Below are positions 1 through 7,650 of a DNA stretch of 64,000 nt, piece after piece. The position numbers were made by a program, and so were the translations under genes. A model generated the notes under the pieces. That model was given only the letters and a program-made list of their open reading frames with translations, was not told where the DNA came from and ran no database searches. Position 1 is the first letter of the stretch; each line of letters starts with the position of its first letter. Source of the DNA: CAVOJY01 sp963696405. GTDB lineage: Bacteria; Chloroflexota; Limnocylindria; Limnocylindrales; CSP1-4. The stretch lies in contig CAVOJY010000003.1 in assembly GCA_963696405.1 (NCBI GenBank), positions 62,001 to 126,000 of the forward strand, read 5' to 3'.

Positions 1-466
1 CGTCGTTGTCCCCGCCTTCGCCGGCCTCGGCGCCCCGTACTGGGATCCGGAGGCCCGCGGCGCCATCACGGGGATCACCGCCGGGACCACCCGTGCCCAC
101 ATCGCCCGAGCCACACTGGAGGCGATCGCCCACCAGACGGCCGACCTCGTGGACGCGCTCGAGGCCGGCGGCGCGCCGGCGCTCCAGGTGCTGCGTGCGG
201 ACGGCGGTGCCGCCGGGAACGACCTTCTCCTGCAGCTCCAGGCCGACCTGCTCGGCCGGCCGGTGGCCCCGGCGGCCGTCCGGGAGACGACCGCGCTCGG
301 TGCCGCGCTCCTGGCGGGTCGAGCCGCGGGGTTCTGGGAGAGCGACGAGGAGTTGCGCGCTCTTGCCGCCCCCGTCCGCGTGTTCGAGCCCCAGCAGGGC
401 GACGCCTGGCGAGCCGAGATGCGCGGTCGCTGGGCTGACGCGGTGGCCAGGGCGCGCTCGCGCTGA
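1..466 (+). CDS. glpK: glycerol kinase, C-terminal fragment
   Basis: The left edge of the window cuts this gene; about 154 C-terminal codons remain, read in frame from base 2 to a TGA at 464-466. It phosphorylates glycerol to sn-glycerol-3-phosphate with ATP in the cytoplasm. The fragment is the second FGGY kinase domain: the GLGAPYWDPEARGAITG stretch and the DGGAAGNDLLLQLQADLLG stretch match the glycerol-kinase version of the family, where they form the ATP/substrate cleft and interdomain hinge. No other glycerol gene is visible, so its operon lies to the left. The next gene converges on it across a 51-bp gap. Other FGGY sugar kinases are the only realistic alternative. Confidence 0.88.
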   Translation, partial: VVVPAFAGLGAPYWDPEARGAITGITAGTTRAHIARATLEAIAHQTADLVDALEAGGAPALQVLRADGGAAGNDLLLQLQADLLGRPVAPAAVRETTALGAALLAGRAAGFWESDEELRALAAPVRVFEPQQGDAWRAEMRGRWADAVARARSR

Positions 467-517
467 TGCTGCCGTTGCCCTGATCCGGCCCGCACGCCGG
501 CTCACGGCCGGGACACC

Positions 518-1624
518 CTATGAGTCTGTCGTCGCAATCGCCCGCGCCTGCCCCGCGGAAGTCCCTCCGTCCACCGTGTCCTCGCGGAACAGACGAGGCC
601 GAAGCCGCAGCGCCGCCCAGACGAGGGCGAGCATGACCGGGACCTCGATGAGCGGGCCCACCACGGTCGCGAGCGCGACCGTCGGCGAGAAGGCGGTGAT
701 GGCGATCGCGATGGCGATCTCGAAGTCCCGGCCGGTCGCGTTGAAGGCGACGGCCACGGCATCGCCGTAGTTGAAGCCGAGGCGCCAGCCGACCAGGTAG
801 ACAACGAAGAACATCACAACGAAGAAGATCGTCATGGGGATCGCCATCTCCAGGACAATGGCTGGGCGCTCCAGGATGAGATCGCCCTTCAGCGCGAACA
901 TGACAATCAGCGTGAAGAGCAGGCCCAGGATGGACATGGCGGAGAGGCCTGGCTTGAGCCGCTCCATCGCCTCCTCGCCGCCTCGCCGGACCACGAGCTG
1001 GCGCGTAATGACGCCCAGCAGCAGCGGGAGGCCGAGGTAGAGGATGACGCTCTCCGCAACGACCCAGACATCGAAACTCACGTTCCCGATGAGCAGGCTG
1101 GCGTAGACCGGGATGAGCAGCATCTGGGCAACCGAGTTGAAGGCGACGAACACGAGCGCCATCGGGACGTTGCCCTTTGCCAGGTACGTGAAGATGATGA
1201 CCATGGCGATGCACGGTGCCAGGCCGTAGAGGACAAGGCCCGTGTGCAGCTCCGGGTCGGACACGAACAGGTTGGCCAGGCCAAGCATGAAGAACGGTGC
1301 GATCACGAAGTTGAAGAACAGGACGACGGCGAGCTGCTTCGGTGCCCGGAGGGCATCCCCGATCTCGGTCAGGCGGACGTTCGTCATCGCCGGGTACATC
1401 ATGAGGAAGAGGCCGATCGGGACGCCGAGGGAGATCGCATTGGCCACCGTCGGCTCGAACGTGCCGCCGGCGATTGCCTTGATGGCGTCGATCGGCGGGG
1501 TGAGCGCGAAGTCCGAGATGTTGAGTGCCTTCCCGATCGCGATCCCGACCGCCATGCTGAAGAGGACGAAGAACGGCAGCAGCCGGAAGTCCTCGAGTCG
1601 TGCCAGCAACTTGGATGCACTCAC
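518..1624 (-). CDS. acr3: ACR3-family arsenite efflux permease
   Basis: Arsenite [As(III)] efflux carrier of the BASS superfamily, an inner-membrane protein with about ten hydrophobic segments. The 368-residue length is typical for ACR3. The GLAPCIAMV segment carries the cysteine conserved in ACR3 transporters, and FNATGRDFEIAIA is the characteristic late membrane motif. The GTG at 1624 is chosen because AAGGAGAG lies just upstream and the protein then begins right before the first membrane segment; the frame stays open for 86 more codons without family character. It lies last in an arsR-permease-thioredoxin-acr3 order, which supports arsenic resistance. A bile-acid/sodium symporter is less likely given the ars neighbours. 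Confidence 0.92.
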   Translation of the reverse strand: MSASKLLARLEDFRLLPFFVLFSMAVGIAIGKALNISDFALTPPIDAIKAIAGGTFEPTVANAISLGVPIGLFLMMYPAMTNVRLTEIGDALRAPKQLAVVLFFNFVIAPFFMLGLANLFVSDPELHTGLVLYGLAPCIAMVIIFTYLAKGNVPMALVFVAFNSVAQMLLIPVYASLLIGNVSFDVWVVAESVILYLGLPLLLGVITRQLVVRRGGEEAMERLKPGLSAMSILGLLFTLIVMFALKGDLILERPAIVLEMAIPMTIFFVVMFFVVYLVGWRLGFNYGDAVAVAFNATGRDFEIAIAIAITAFSPTVALATVVGPLIEVPVMLALVWAALRLRPRLFREDTVDGGTSAGQARAIATTDS

Positions 1625-1671
1625 CCTCGTCTCTCCTTGGGTCGGCCCTTTGGGCAGGTCGCGAACCTGTG

Positions 1672-1908
1672 TCAGGCTTCGCTGATCCAGACGGCGATGT
1701 CGCCAGCGGACGGGACCCGGCCGTAGCTCACGAGTCTCCCGTCGACGTACAGGCCCGGGGTGCGGAGGATCCCGCGGCGGGCGATCTCCATCTCGTCGTA
1801 GATGTGGACCACCTCTGCGTCGACGCCGGCCATCCCGGCGGCCTCCCTGGCATTCTCCTCGAGCCGCCGGCAGTTGGCGCATCCGCGGCCCAGCACTTCG
1901 ATCTTCAT
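1672..1908 (-). CDS. small thioredoxin/glutaredoxin-like protein (MTH895/TM0996 type)
   Basis: A 78-residue cytoplasmic redox protein with a single thioredoxin-like fold. The N-terminal KIEVLGRGCANC contains the CxxC active site at residues 10-13, and RRGILRTPGLYVDG gives the cis-proline region (TP) typical of the short thioredoxin_3 family. It starts at an ATG 8 bp after a clear GGAGG. It sits between the ArsP-type permease and acr3, a common arrangement in arsenic and organoarsenical operons, so it probably supplies reductant or thiols to the arsenic system. The physiological partner is not visible. A mercury- or arsenic-responsive thiol carrier role is inference. Confidence 0.85.
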   Translation of the reverse strand: MKIEVLGRGCANCRRLEENAREAAGMAGVDAEVVHIYDEMEIARRGILRTPGLYVDGRLVSYGRVPSAGDIAVWISEA

Positions 1909-1969
1909 GTGGCGTCTTTCCTCCAGGAGGCCCGCCGTCACGCGTCGGACGGCATGGCCGGGGCGATGA

Positions 1970-3016
1970 TCAGGTGACGAGGTTGAACAGGTAGCCGATG
2001 CAGACGATCCCGACCGCAACGATCCCGGCGAAGACGGCCAGGAGGCGCGGCTTCATCACCCGGCGCAGGATGATGAACTCGGGAAGGCTGAGCGCGGTCA
2101 CGGCCATCATGAAGGCGAGCGTGGTGCCGATCGGCAGGCCCTTGCCCAGCAGCGCCTGGACGATGGGGATCGTGCCGGCGGCGTTCGAGTACAGCGGGAT
2201 GCCGAGGAGGACCACCACGGGAACGGCGAGGGGATTGCCTTCTCCGGCGATGGACACGACAAGGTCGGCGGGCACATACCCGTGGATGAACGCGCCGATC
2301 CCGATCCCCACGAGCACATACGGGAAGATCCTGCGGAGGAGGTCGCGGGTGAAATCCCAGGCGGTGGTGGCCCGCTCCGTCCAGGTAGGCGCCGCCATCT
2401 CCACCTGCGACGACTGGATGCCGAACACGTACTCCTCGACGTAGCGTTCCAGGCGCAGCCGGCCGATGATGAGGCCCGCTATGACTGCGACGGTCAACCC
2501 AGCCGCCACATAGGCAAGCGTCAGCCACGGGCCGACGAGGCCCCAGAGAAGGACGATCGCCACCTCGTTCACCATCGGACTGCTGATGAGGAAGGCAAAG
2601 GTGACGCCGAGCGGGACCCCGACCCCCACGAACCCGATGAAGAGCGGCACGGCCGAGCAGGAGCAGAAGGGTGTCACGATGCCGAAGAGCGCGGCGGCCA
2701 CCGTGGCGACGACGACGTTGCGGCCGGCGAGCGCCATCCGCACCTTCTCCGGGGCGAAGAAGCTGCGGACGATGGCCACGACCCACACGATGCCGGTGAG
2801 CAGGAGCAGGACCTTCGGGACGTCGTAGAGGAAGAAGGCGACCGCCTCGCCGAGCGGCGTGCCAGCCTCGAGGCCGAGCACGGAGAAGGTGAGCCACTCT
2901 GCCAGCGGAGCCGCGGCAAACCACGCGATCAGCCAGCCGACGGTCGCGACGACGAGCACGACGGGCAGGCGGTAGGGCCGCGGGATCGTACCGGCAAGCG
3001 TGCTCACCGACGGCAC
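1970..3016 (-). CDS. arsP: ArsP-type permease (DUF318 family)
   Basis: A 348-residue polytopic membrane protein with about eight to ten hydrophobic segments, of the ArsP_1/DUF318 permease family whose characterised members export trivalent organoarsenicals. The TPFCSCSAVPLFIG motif near residues 118-131 contains the paired cysteines (CSC) used for substrate recognition in ArsP. The second half carries the repeat-related segment GIPLYSNAAGTIPIVQALL. Its start overlaps the end of arsR by 13 bp, so the two are probably co-translated. Many DUF318 permeases are not tested for arsenic, so export of another soft metal or thiol-bound species remains possible. Confidence 0.82.
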   Translation of the reverse strand: MPSVSTLAGTIPRPYRLPVVLVVATVGWLIAWFAAAPLAEWLTFSVLGLEAGTPLGEAVAFFLYDVPKVLLLLTGIVWVVAIVRSFFAPEKVRMALAGRNVVVATVAAALFGIVTPFCSCSAVPLFIGFVGVGVPLGVTFAFLISSPMVNEVAIVLLWGLVGPWLTLAYVAAGLTVAVIAGLIIGRLRLERYVEEYVFGIQSSQVEMAAPTWTERATTAWDFTRDLLRRIFPYVLVGIGIGAFIHGYVPADLVVSIAGEGNPLAVPVVVLLGIPLYSNAAGTIPIVQALLGKGLPIGTTLAFMMAVTALSLPEFIILRRVMKPRLLAVFAGIVAVGIVCIGYLFNLVT

Positions 3017-3402
3017 CTGGGGGTGTCTCCGGGACTGCGCCGCGGGCCGCGATCCGGTTCGTCCTCGGGGGGCGGCGCGAGCAGGTCTCCCATCACCTCC
3101 GCCGCCGCGGCGCAGGCATCTTCGTCGCGCTCGTAGTAGACCCAGCGGGCGTCCACCTTGTGGCGGCTCGCGCGCACGAGACCGGCCTCGCGGAGACGTG
3201 CAAGGTGGTTCGACACGTTGTTCTGACGCTCGCCGATAGCGGCGGCCATCTCACAGACGCAGCACGGACCGTGGCGCAGCATGGCGAGGATGCGCGCGCG
3301 CGTCGGATCGGCCACGAGCGATGCGAGGGCGACGGCGTCGCCGGTGTCCGGCGCGACGAGGTCGAAGCGCGGTCCCGGTGCGTCAGGGGTGGCGATGGCC
3401 AC
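3004..3402 (-). CDS. arsR: ArsR/SmtB-family metalloregulator
   Basis: A 132-residue winged-helix repressor that should bind the operator of its own operon and release it on As(III)/Sb(III) binding. Residues about 22-100 form the helix-turn-helix; the recognition helix region is RQNNVSNHLARLREAGLV. The metal site CCVCEMAAAIG, just before the recognition helix, corresponds to the CxC arsenite site of classical ArsR (ELCVCDL), here with three cysteines. The C-terminal 25 residues are polar and probably disordered. It is first in the arsR-arsP-trx-acr3 order. The 100 bp upstream contain a relatively AT-rich TACTAT on the minus strand (3455-3450) that could be a -10 element, but no convincing -35. 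Confidence 0.9.
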   Translation of the reverse strand: MAIATPDAPGPRFDLVAPDTGDAVALASLVADPTRARILAMLRHGPCCVCEMAAAIGERQNNVSNHLARLREAGLVRASRHKVDARWVYYERDEDACAAAAEVMGDLLAPPPEDEPDRGPRRSPGDTPRCRR

Positions 3403-3502
3403 GGGCAGCCTGCATCATGTCAGCCACCAGTGTGTCAGTTTCGGATGAGATAGTAACCTGCCGGACGTACCGGCACGGGCGGTCTGGAGGTCCCGATCGA
3501 GG

Positions 3503-4039
3503 CTACTGATCGAGACGATCGAGGTTCAGGAGGTCGGGCGATATGAGCCAGCGGAGGAGCCCGCCTCCGGGAGAGGGTGGCCGCTCCGTGTCGATGCGAA
3601 GGAACGTTCCCTTCGGGACATCGAACCAGGGGGCGCCGATGAGCTCCGCGACGAGCTCGCTGAAGGCGGGGTCATGGCCGACCAGGACGGGGCGCCTCGG
3701 GTCGTGGGCGGTCGCCAGGATCGCTTCCACCTCGTCCAGGTCCGGCCCGTCCGCCAGGCGGCGGTCCACGAGGATCTCCAGGCCCAGCCGCTTCGCGAGG
3801 GGCTCGGCAGTCTGGACGGCCCGCACCTTCGGGCTGCTGATGATCGCGTCGGGACGGAAGCCGCGGCGCTCGAGGAACCGCGCGAGGCGGTCGGACTGCT
3901 TCTGACCGCGAGCCGACAGGGGACGGTCGGCGTCGTCTCCACCCCAGGCGAGGGGATCGCCGGCGTGAGCGTGGCGCAGGAGGTAGAGCTCGACCGTGCG
4001 TTGCCCGGGCGTGGGGTCCGATCGCATTGTCTCTTTCAT
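3503..4039 (-). CDS. SixA-like histidine phosphatase
   Basis: Histidine phosphatase superfamily protein of 178 residues, cytoplasmic. The LLRHAHAGD motif near the N-terminus is the RHG-type catalytic site (RHA with His nucleophile), VLVGHDPAFSELV contains the second catalytic His, and IISSPKVRAVQTAEPL is the conserved arginine region. SixA proteins remove phosphate from phosphohistidine; related short forms act on small phosphoesters. The ATG at 4039 overlaps the arsC stop as ATGA, so it is translated directly after arsenate reductase. That pairing is unusual. The CHAD and polyphosphate kinase genes about 2-5 kb away suggest a phosphate theme, but no specific substrate can be read from the sequence. 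Confidence 0.85.
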   Translation of the reverse strand: MKETMRSDPTPGQRTVELYLLRHAHAGDPLAWGGDDADRPLSARGQKQSDRLARFLERRGFRPDAIISSPKVRAVQTAEPLAKRLGLEILVDRRLADGPDLDEVEAILATAHDPRRPVLVGHDPAFSELVAELIGAPWFDVPKGTFLRIDTERPPSPGGGLLRWLISPDLLNLDRLDQ

Positions 4040-4485
4040 GAGCCACGTTCCTCCAGCGCTTCGGGGATGAACGTCTCGATCGCCGAGCGGATCTCGCCCA
4101 TGACGCGTCGAAACACGGCCAGTCGCTGCTCTTCCGCGCCGGTTGCCTCGGCTGGATCGTCGAAGCTCCAGTGGAGCGTACGCCCGGCACCGGGGAAGTA
4201 CGGGCATGTCTCGCGCGCTCGGTCGCAGACGGTGACGACGCAGTCGAACGGCTGACCCAGGAACTCACCGGTCGACTTGGATCGCGCGCTCGAGATGTCG
4301 ATGCCGGCCTCGCCCAACACGCGGACGGTGAAGGGGTTAACGCCCTTCGGCTCGGTGCCGGCGCTGAACGCCTCGAAGGCGGGTCCACCAAGGCGTCGCA
4401 ACAGGGCCTCCGCCATCTGGCTGCGGGCCGAGTTGCCCGTACAGACGAAGAGGACCCGGATGGGAAGGCCGGCACGGTCGTTCAT
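4036..4485 (-). CDS. arsC: arsenate reductase, low-molecular-weight phosphatase/thioredoxin type
   Basis: Reduces arsenate to arsenite in the cytoplasm so that the efflux pump can export it. The 149-residue protein has the P-loop CTGNSARS at residues 15-22 (Cys nucleophile and Arg of CX5R) and the downstream cysteine pair VCDRARETC, spaced as in the thioredoxin-coupled pI258 ArsC (Cys82/Cys89). This separates it from plain tyrosine phosphatases, which lack the pair. The ATG at 4485 follows a GGAAGGAG ribosome site. It is the first gene of the leftward arsenic group and overlaps the SixA-like gene by 4 bp. It probably initiates from the 156-bp divergent intergenic region shared with the acidic-protein gene. 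Confidence 0.94.
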   Translation of the reverse strand: MNDRAGLPIRVLFVCTGNSARSQMAEALLRRLGGPAFEAFSAGTEPKGVNPFTVRVLGEAGIDISSARSKSTGEFLGQPFDCVVTVCDRARETCPYFPGAGRTLHWSFDDPAEATGAEEQRLAVFRRVMGEIRSAIETFIPEALEERGS

Positions 4486-4641
4486 GGGAGCTCCTTCCCG
4501 GGTCGTTGCCACCTGGTCAACAGAGGGTTGGTCGGTGGAGTAGGGTCTGGTGGTGACCGGATCGAATCTGGATGGCATCATAGTGGAGGCGCTTCGGAAC
4601 CTGCGACGATGACGGGCAGCGGATGATGGGAGCGGTGGACG

Positions 4642-5865
4642 ATGGGTCGGAAGAGAGGCAGGACCGGGCGGACGGCCAAACGCGACGAGCGTGACCAGGG
4701 CTACCCGGCGAATGCCGACCGGGTGGTTCGGCGAGCGGTGCGGCGCCTGGTCAAGGTGGAGCGGCGGCTCGAGCGAGCCCGGCGTGAGCTTGACGAGTCG
4801 GCGGCGGACATCGAGACTCTCCACGCCCAGATCCGGGCGCTGCGCGTGGCCATGATGGCCCCCGGGGTCGAGGCCGCGCCCGAGGCGCCCGCCGGGGAGC
4901 CGGTCATCGCCGAAGCGGCCGAGGAGTTCGCCATCCGCGTGGAGGTGACCGTCGCGGCAGAGCCGGCCGAAGTGCCGGTCATCGCCGAAGAGCCGGTCAT
5001 TCCCGGAGAGCCCCTCATCCCCGAGGAGCCGGCCGAAGAGCCGGCCGAGGAACCGACCGTCGTCGAGGAGGTCGCCGCTGCCGAGGAGATCGCCGTCGGT
5101 GATGGGGCCGCCACCCTCGAGGAGTCGGCAGAGCTTTCCGAGGAGCTGGCCGTTCCCGACGAGTCCGCCGTTGCCGAGGGAGTTGGCCCGCCCGGCGGCG
5201 AGGTGCAGCCCGGGCCGGAAGAGCCGGCCGGATGGGCCGACACGGGAGGGCCGGCCGTGAGCCCGGAAGCGGGCGAGGCACTCGAGGCGTCCTGGCCTTC
5301 GGCGATCACGGGCGTGCTGGAGCCCGGGATTCCGGCCACGGACCTTGAGATGCCAGCCGACGCAGGCGCTGTCGCGCAGGCCGAGATCGAGGCGGAGATC
5401 GAGGCGGAGATCGAGGCCGCCGCAGTCGCAGAGATCGAGACGGCCGAGACGCCAGGAGAGGCGCTGCTGGCCGAACCGGACCTGGGGCCGGCGGCCGTGC
5501 TGGCCGGCGACGTCCTCGAGCCAGGCGAGGCCCCACAGGCGGGCGAGACGGTGCTCGCGGCCGCTGAGGTGCCTCCGAGTCCGGCTCCGAGCTTCCCGGG
5601 GCAGGACGTGCCGTCCAGCATGGATGTCTGGCCCAGCCCGACGCCCGGGCTCGCCCACGAGGATTCGCGCTGGCCGCTCCCGGAGGATGAGCCGGCGAGT
5701 TCGCCGGATGCTGCCGCCGAACCTGGCGCGCCGTCTGCCGCGGACGCGGCTGCGGCAGCCGAGACCGATGCGGACGCGGCGGTTTCGGACCTGGCCGACC
5801 AGGCCGCGCCTCAGCGGCGGATCTTCCGCGGCTGGCCCTTCATCGACCCGGAGCGGCGCTGGTAG
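4642..5865 (+). CDS. acidic low-complexity protein with basic coiled-coil N-terminus
   Basis: I do not recognise this 407-residue protein. Residues 1-35 are strongly basic (KR-rich), residues about 30-75 form a predicted amphipathic helix or short coiled coil (VERRLERARRELDES), and residues about 80-385 are a disordered Glu/Ala/Pro region with short repeats such as EEPAEEP and EIEAEIEAEIEA. The last 15 residues are a distinct basic/aromatic tail (RRIFRGWPFIDPERRW). No signal peptide or membrane segment is seen. It is transcribed away from arsC and ends 15 bp before a convergent gene. The reading frame is supported by length and a sensible amino-acid pattern, although a GC-rich antisense frame is also open across most of it. 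Translation is likely but not certain. Confidence 0.6.
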   Translation: MGRKRGRTGRTAKRDERDQGYPANADRVVRRAVRRLVKVERRLERARRELDESAADIETLHAQIRALRVAMMAPGVEAAPEAPAGEPVIAEAAEEFAIRVEVTVAAEPAEVPVIAEEPVIPGEPLIPEEPAEEPAEEPTVVEEVAAAEEIAVGDGAATLEESAELSEELAVPDESAVAEGVGPPGGEVQPGPEEPAGWADTGGPAVSPEAGEALEASWPSAITGVLEPGIPATDLEMPADAGAVAQAEIEAEIEAEIEAAAVAEIETAETPGEALLAEPDLGPAAVLAGDVLEPGEAPQAGETVLAAAEVPPSPAPSFPGQDVPSSMDVWPSPTPGLAHEDSRWPLPEDEPASSPDAAAEPGAPSAADAAAAAETDADAAVSDLADQAAPQRRIFRGWPFIDPERRW

Positions 5866-5880
5866 AGGCGGGCCGCCGGA

Positions 5881-7602
5881 TCAGAGCGCGCTGATCGCGC
5901 GCGAGAGCCCCCGCCGGAACTCGAGAGAGACCATCCGCCGCCAGGCCGGGCCCATGGTCCGCCGCAGGTGGGTGACCTCCAGCTCACGGTTCCGGAGGTA
6001 GCCGCCGACGGCATCTACCGTCGCCGGGGCCAGGTGCGCGGACCGCTCGACGAGGAACGTGCGCGCGAGGGTGGCCGCCACGTCTGCGTCGTGGAGGAGG
6101 CCAAGGTGGTCCTGGAGCGCGGTGACGCGCTCGATGAGCATCGGCGCCTCCGGCCCGAGCGCCTCGCGGAAGAACTCGATCGTGTAGCGAAGGCGCTTGC
6201 CCGCGATCCGGAGCTGGTGAATGGTCGCGAGGTCGGCCCAGCGGAGAACGCCGTCGTACGCCCGGACGTGCTCGTAGGCCGCCCAGATCCGGCTGCCGGC
6301 GCTGTCGCGGACCCGCTGAGGCTGGGTGGCCGTGACCCGCGAGATGCCCGCACCGTCAGTCCGCACGAACTCGACGTAGTCCTCGACAAACCGGCGATAG
6401 GCATCGGACTCGAAGATCTGCGCCAGGGCCCGGCGCGCCTGGGCGCGCTCATCGCGCCATGAGGCGGCAAGCGGGGCAATCGAGACGGCATCGGCTGGCG
6501 GAAGGTGCGCGCTGTAGGCGTCGAGCCCGTCGATGAGGACGTCAAGGTCGCGAACACGCCCGAGGGCGGCGGCGAGCGAACGCAGCTCGTCCACGTAGCG
6601 GCGAACGCGGCCCGGTCGGTAGGCGTCGCCGAAGACACGCCAGGCGGCCCGCATGCGGCGGCTCGCCACGCGCATCGCATGAAGCTCCTCGGGATCCTTT
6701 CCTGCCCGGGTTCCCGACTCCCGGGCGAGCATGCGGGCGAGGTGGAACCGGAGGATCTTCCGGCCGGCCTCAGCAAGCGGGTCGGCGGCCTGAACCCCGG
6801 GGGTCTTCCCGATGGCCAATCCGAGGCGGCCGGCTTCCGGTTGAGGGGCGGTCTCCACCGCGGGCTCGGCGATGCCGGCATCGCCCGGCCCAACGTCCTC
6901 GACCAGGAGCGAACCCCGCTCGAACTTGGACGCCGGCTCGGGCTCCACGAGTCCGGACGCGTCGAGCGCCGCCGCAAGGACAGCCATCTGGGACTCATCG
7001 CCGGTCTGCAACTCGAGCTCGAGGTCGCCGAGCACTCCCGCAACCCGGTCGCCGGTGAGCACGTCGGCAGCATCGACCGTGAGCAGGATGGTTCCTGCGT
7101 TGCCGGCAAGCAGGCGCTCATCGCGACGCTGCTGGAGGCGGAACCGCTCCACGATCGGGGCGCCGGCAGCCAGGTCCTGGAGGCGCTCGCGCGCCGCGCT
7201 CGGCGGCCATGCGCCCGGGTTGAGATCGCCCGTGGCCGGACCGCCGAGCTCCTCCCGCCGATGGAGCGCCTCGATCCCCGCGGCCTCGCTGGCCAGCGAC
7301 TTCAGCTCGATCGTGACGCGACCGTCGCGCGTGCGCAGCCGTGCGGCATAGCCGGCTCGCTCGATGGACCGCTCGGCGGTGTCAACGTAGCGGTCCTCGA
7401 CGAGGGCAAGTCGAGGCGCGCCGACACGGTACCCGGCCATCTCGCCCGTCGCGAGCAGCTCGCTGAGGCCCGCCGGGTCCCGCACCGCGTACTTCAGCTC
7501 GACTTCGAGCCGGCCCGGCAGTTCGCCGCCCGTCGGGTCTCCCGGGACACCGCCCGCCGGCTCCGCCGGGTCGCCGCCTGGGGCGGCCCTGTCGTCGTTC
7601 AT
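5881..7602 (-). CDS. CYTH-CHAD domain protein
   Basis: A 573-residue cytoplasmic protein. Residues about 30-230 are a CYTH (triphosphate tunnel) domain with the diagnostic EVELKY (ExExK) at about residue 32 and further charged tunnel strands. Residues about 280-560 are a CHAD domain, an alpha-helical module with conserved histidines and basic residues (LHAMRVASRRMRAAWRVF, IHQLRIAGKRLRYTIEFF) known to bind inorganic polyphosphate. CYTH-CHAD fusions are often annotated as inorganic triphosphatases. It lies 48 bp after polyphosphate kinase in the same direction, fitting a role in polyphosphate turnover or granule association. The exact reaction is not established here. Confidence 0.88.
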   Translation of the reverse strand: MNDDRAAPGGDPAEPAGGVPGDPTGGELPGRLEVELKYAVRDPAGLSELLATGEMAGYRVGAPRLALVEDRYVDTAERSIERAGYAARLRTRDGRVTIELKSLASEAAGIEALHRREELGGPATGDLNPGAWPPSAARERLQDLAAGAPIVERFRLQQRRDERLLAGNAGTILLTVDAADVLTGDRVAGVLGDLELELQTGDESQMAVLAAALDASGLVEPEPASKFERGSLLVEDVGPGDAGIAEPAVETAPQPEAGRLGLAIGKTPGVQAADPLAEAGRKILRFHLARMLARESGTRAGKDPEELHAMRVASRRMRAAWRVFGDAYRPGRVRRYVDELRSLAAALGRVRDLDVLIDGLDAYSAHLPPADAVSIAPLAASWRDERAQARRALAQIFESDAYRRFVEDYVEFVRTDGAGISRVTATQPQRVRDSAGSRIWAAYEHVRAYDGVLRWADLATIHQLRIAGKRLRYTIEFFREALGPEAPMLIERVTALQDHLGLLHDADVAATLARTFLVERSAHLAPATVDAVGGYLRNRELEVTHLRRTMGPAWRRMVSLEFRRGLSRAISAL

Positions 7603-7650
7603 CGCCTGTCTCCCTCGCGCCCGTTCCGTTTCGTAGCCTGTTCCGTTTCG

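Noticed and set aside
5380..5430. Short GAGATCGAGGCG repeats as a possible CRISPR or satellite array
   Set aside because: They are in-frame codon repeats encoding EIEAEIEAEIEA in the acidic protein, with no spacers.
4486..5658. Long minus-strand frame continuous with arsC, possibly an N-terminal extension
   Set aside because: The ArsC domain is complete from ATG 4485 with its own ribosome site; the extension is Gly/Leu/Arg/Asp repeats that mirror the acidic-protein repeats on the other strand.
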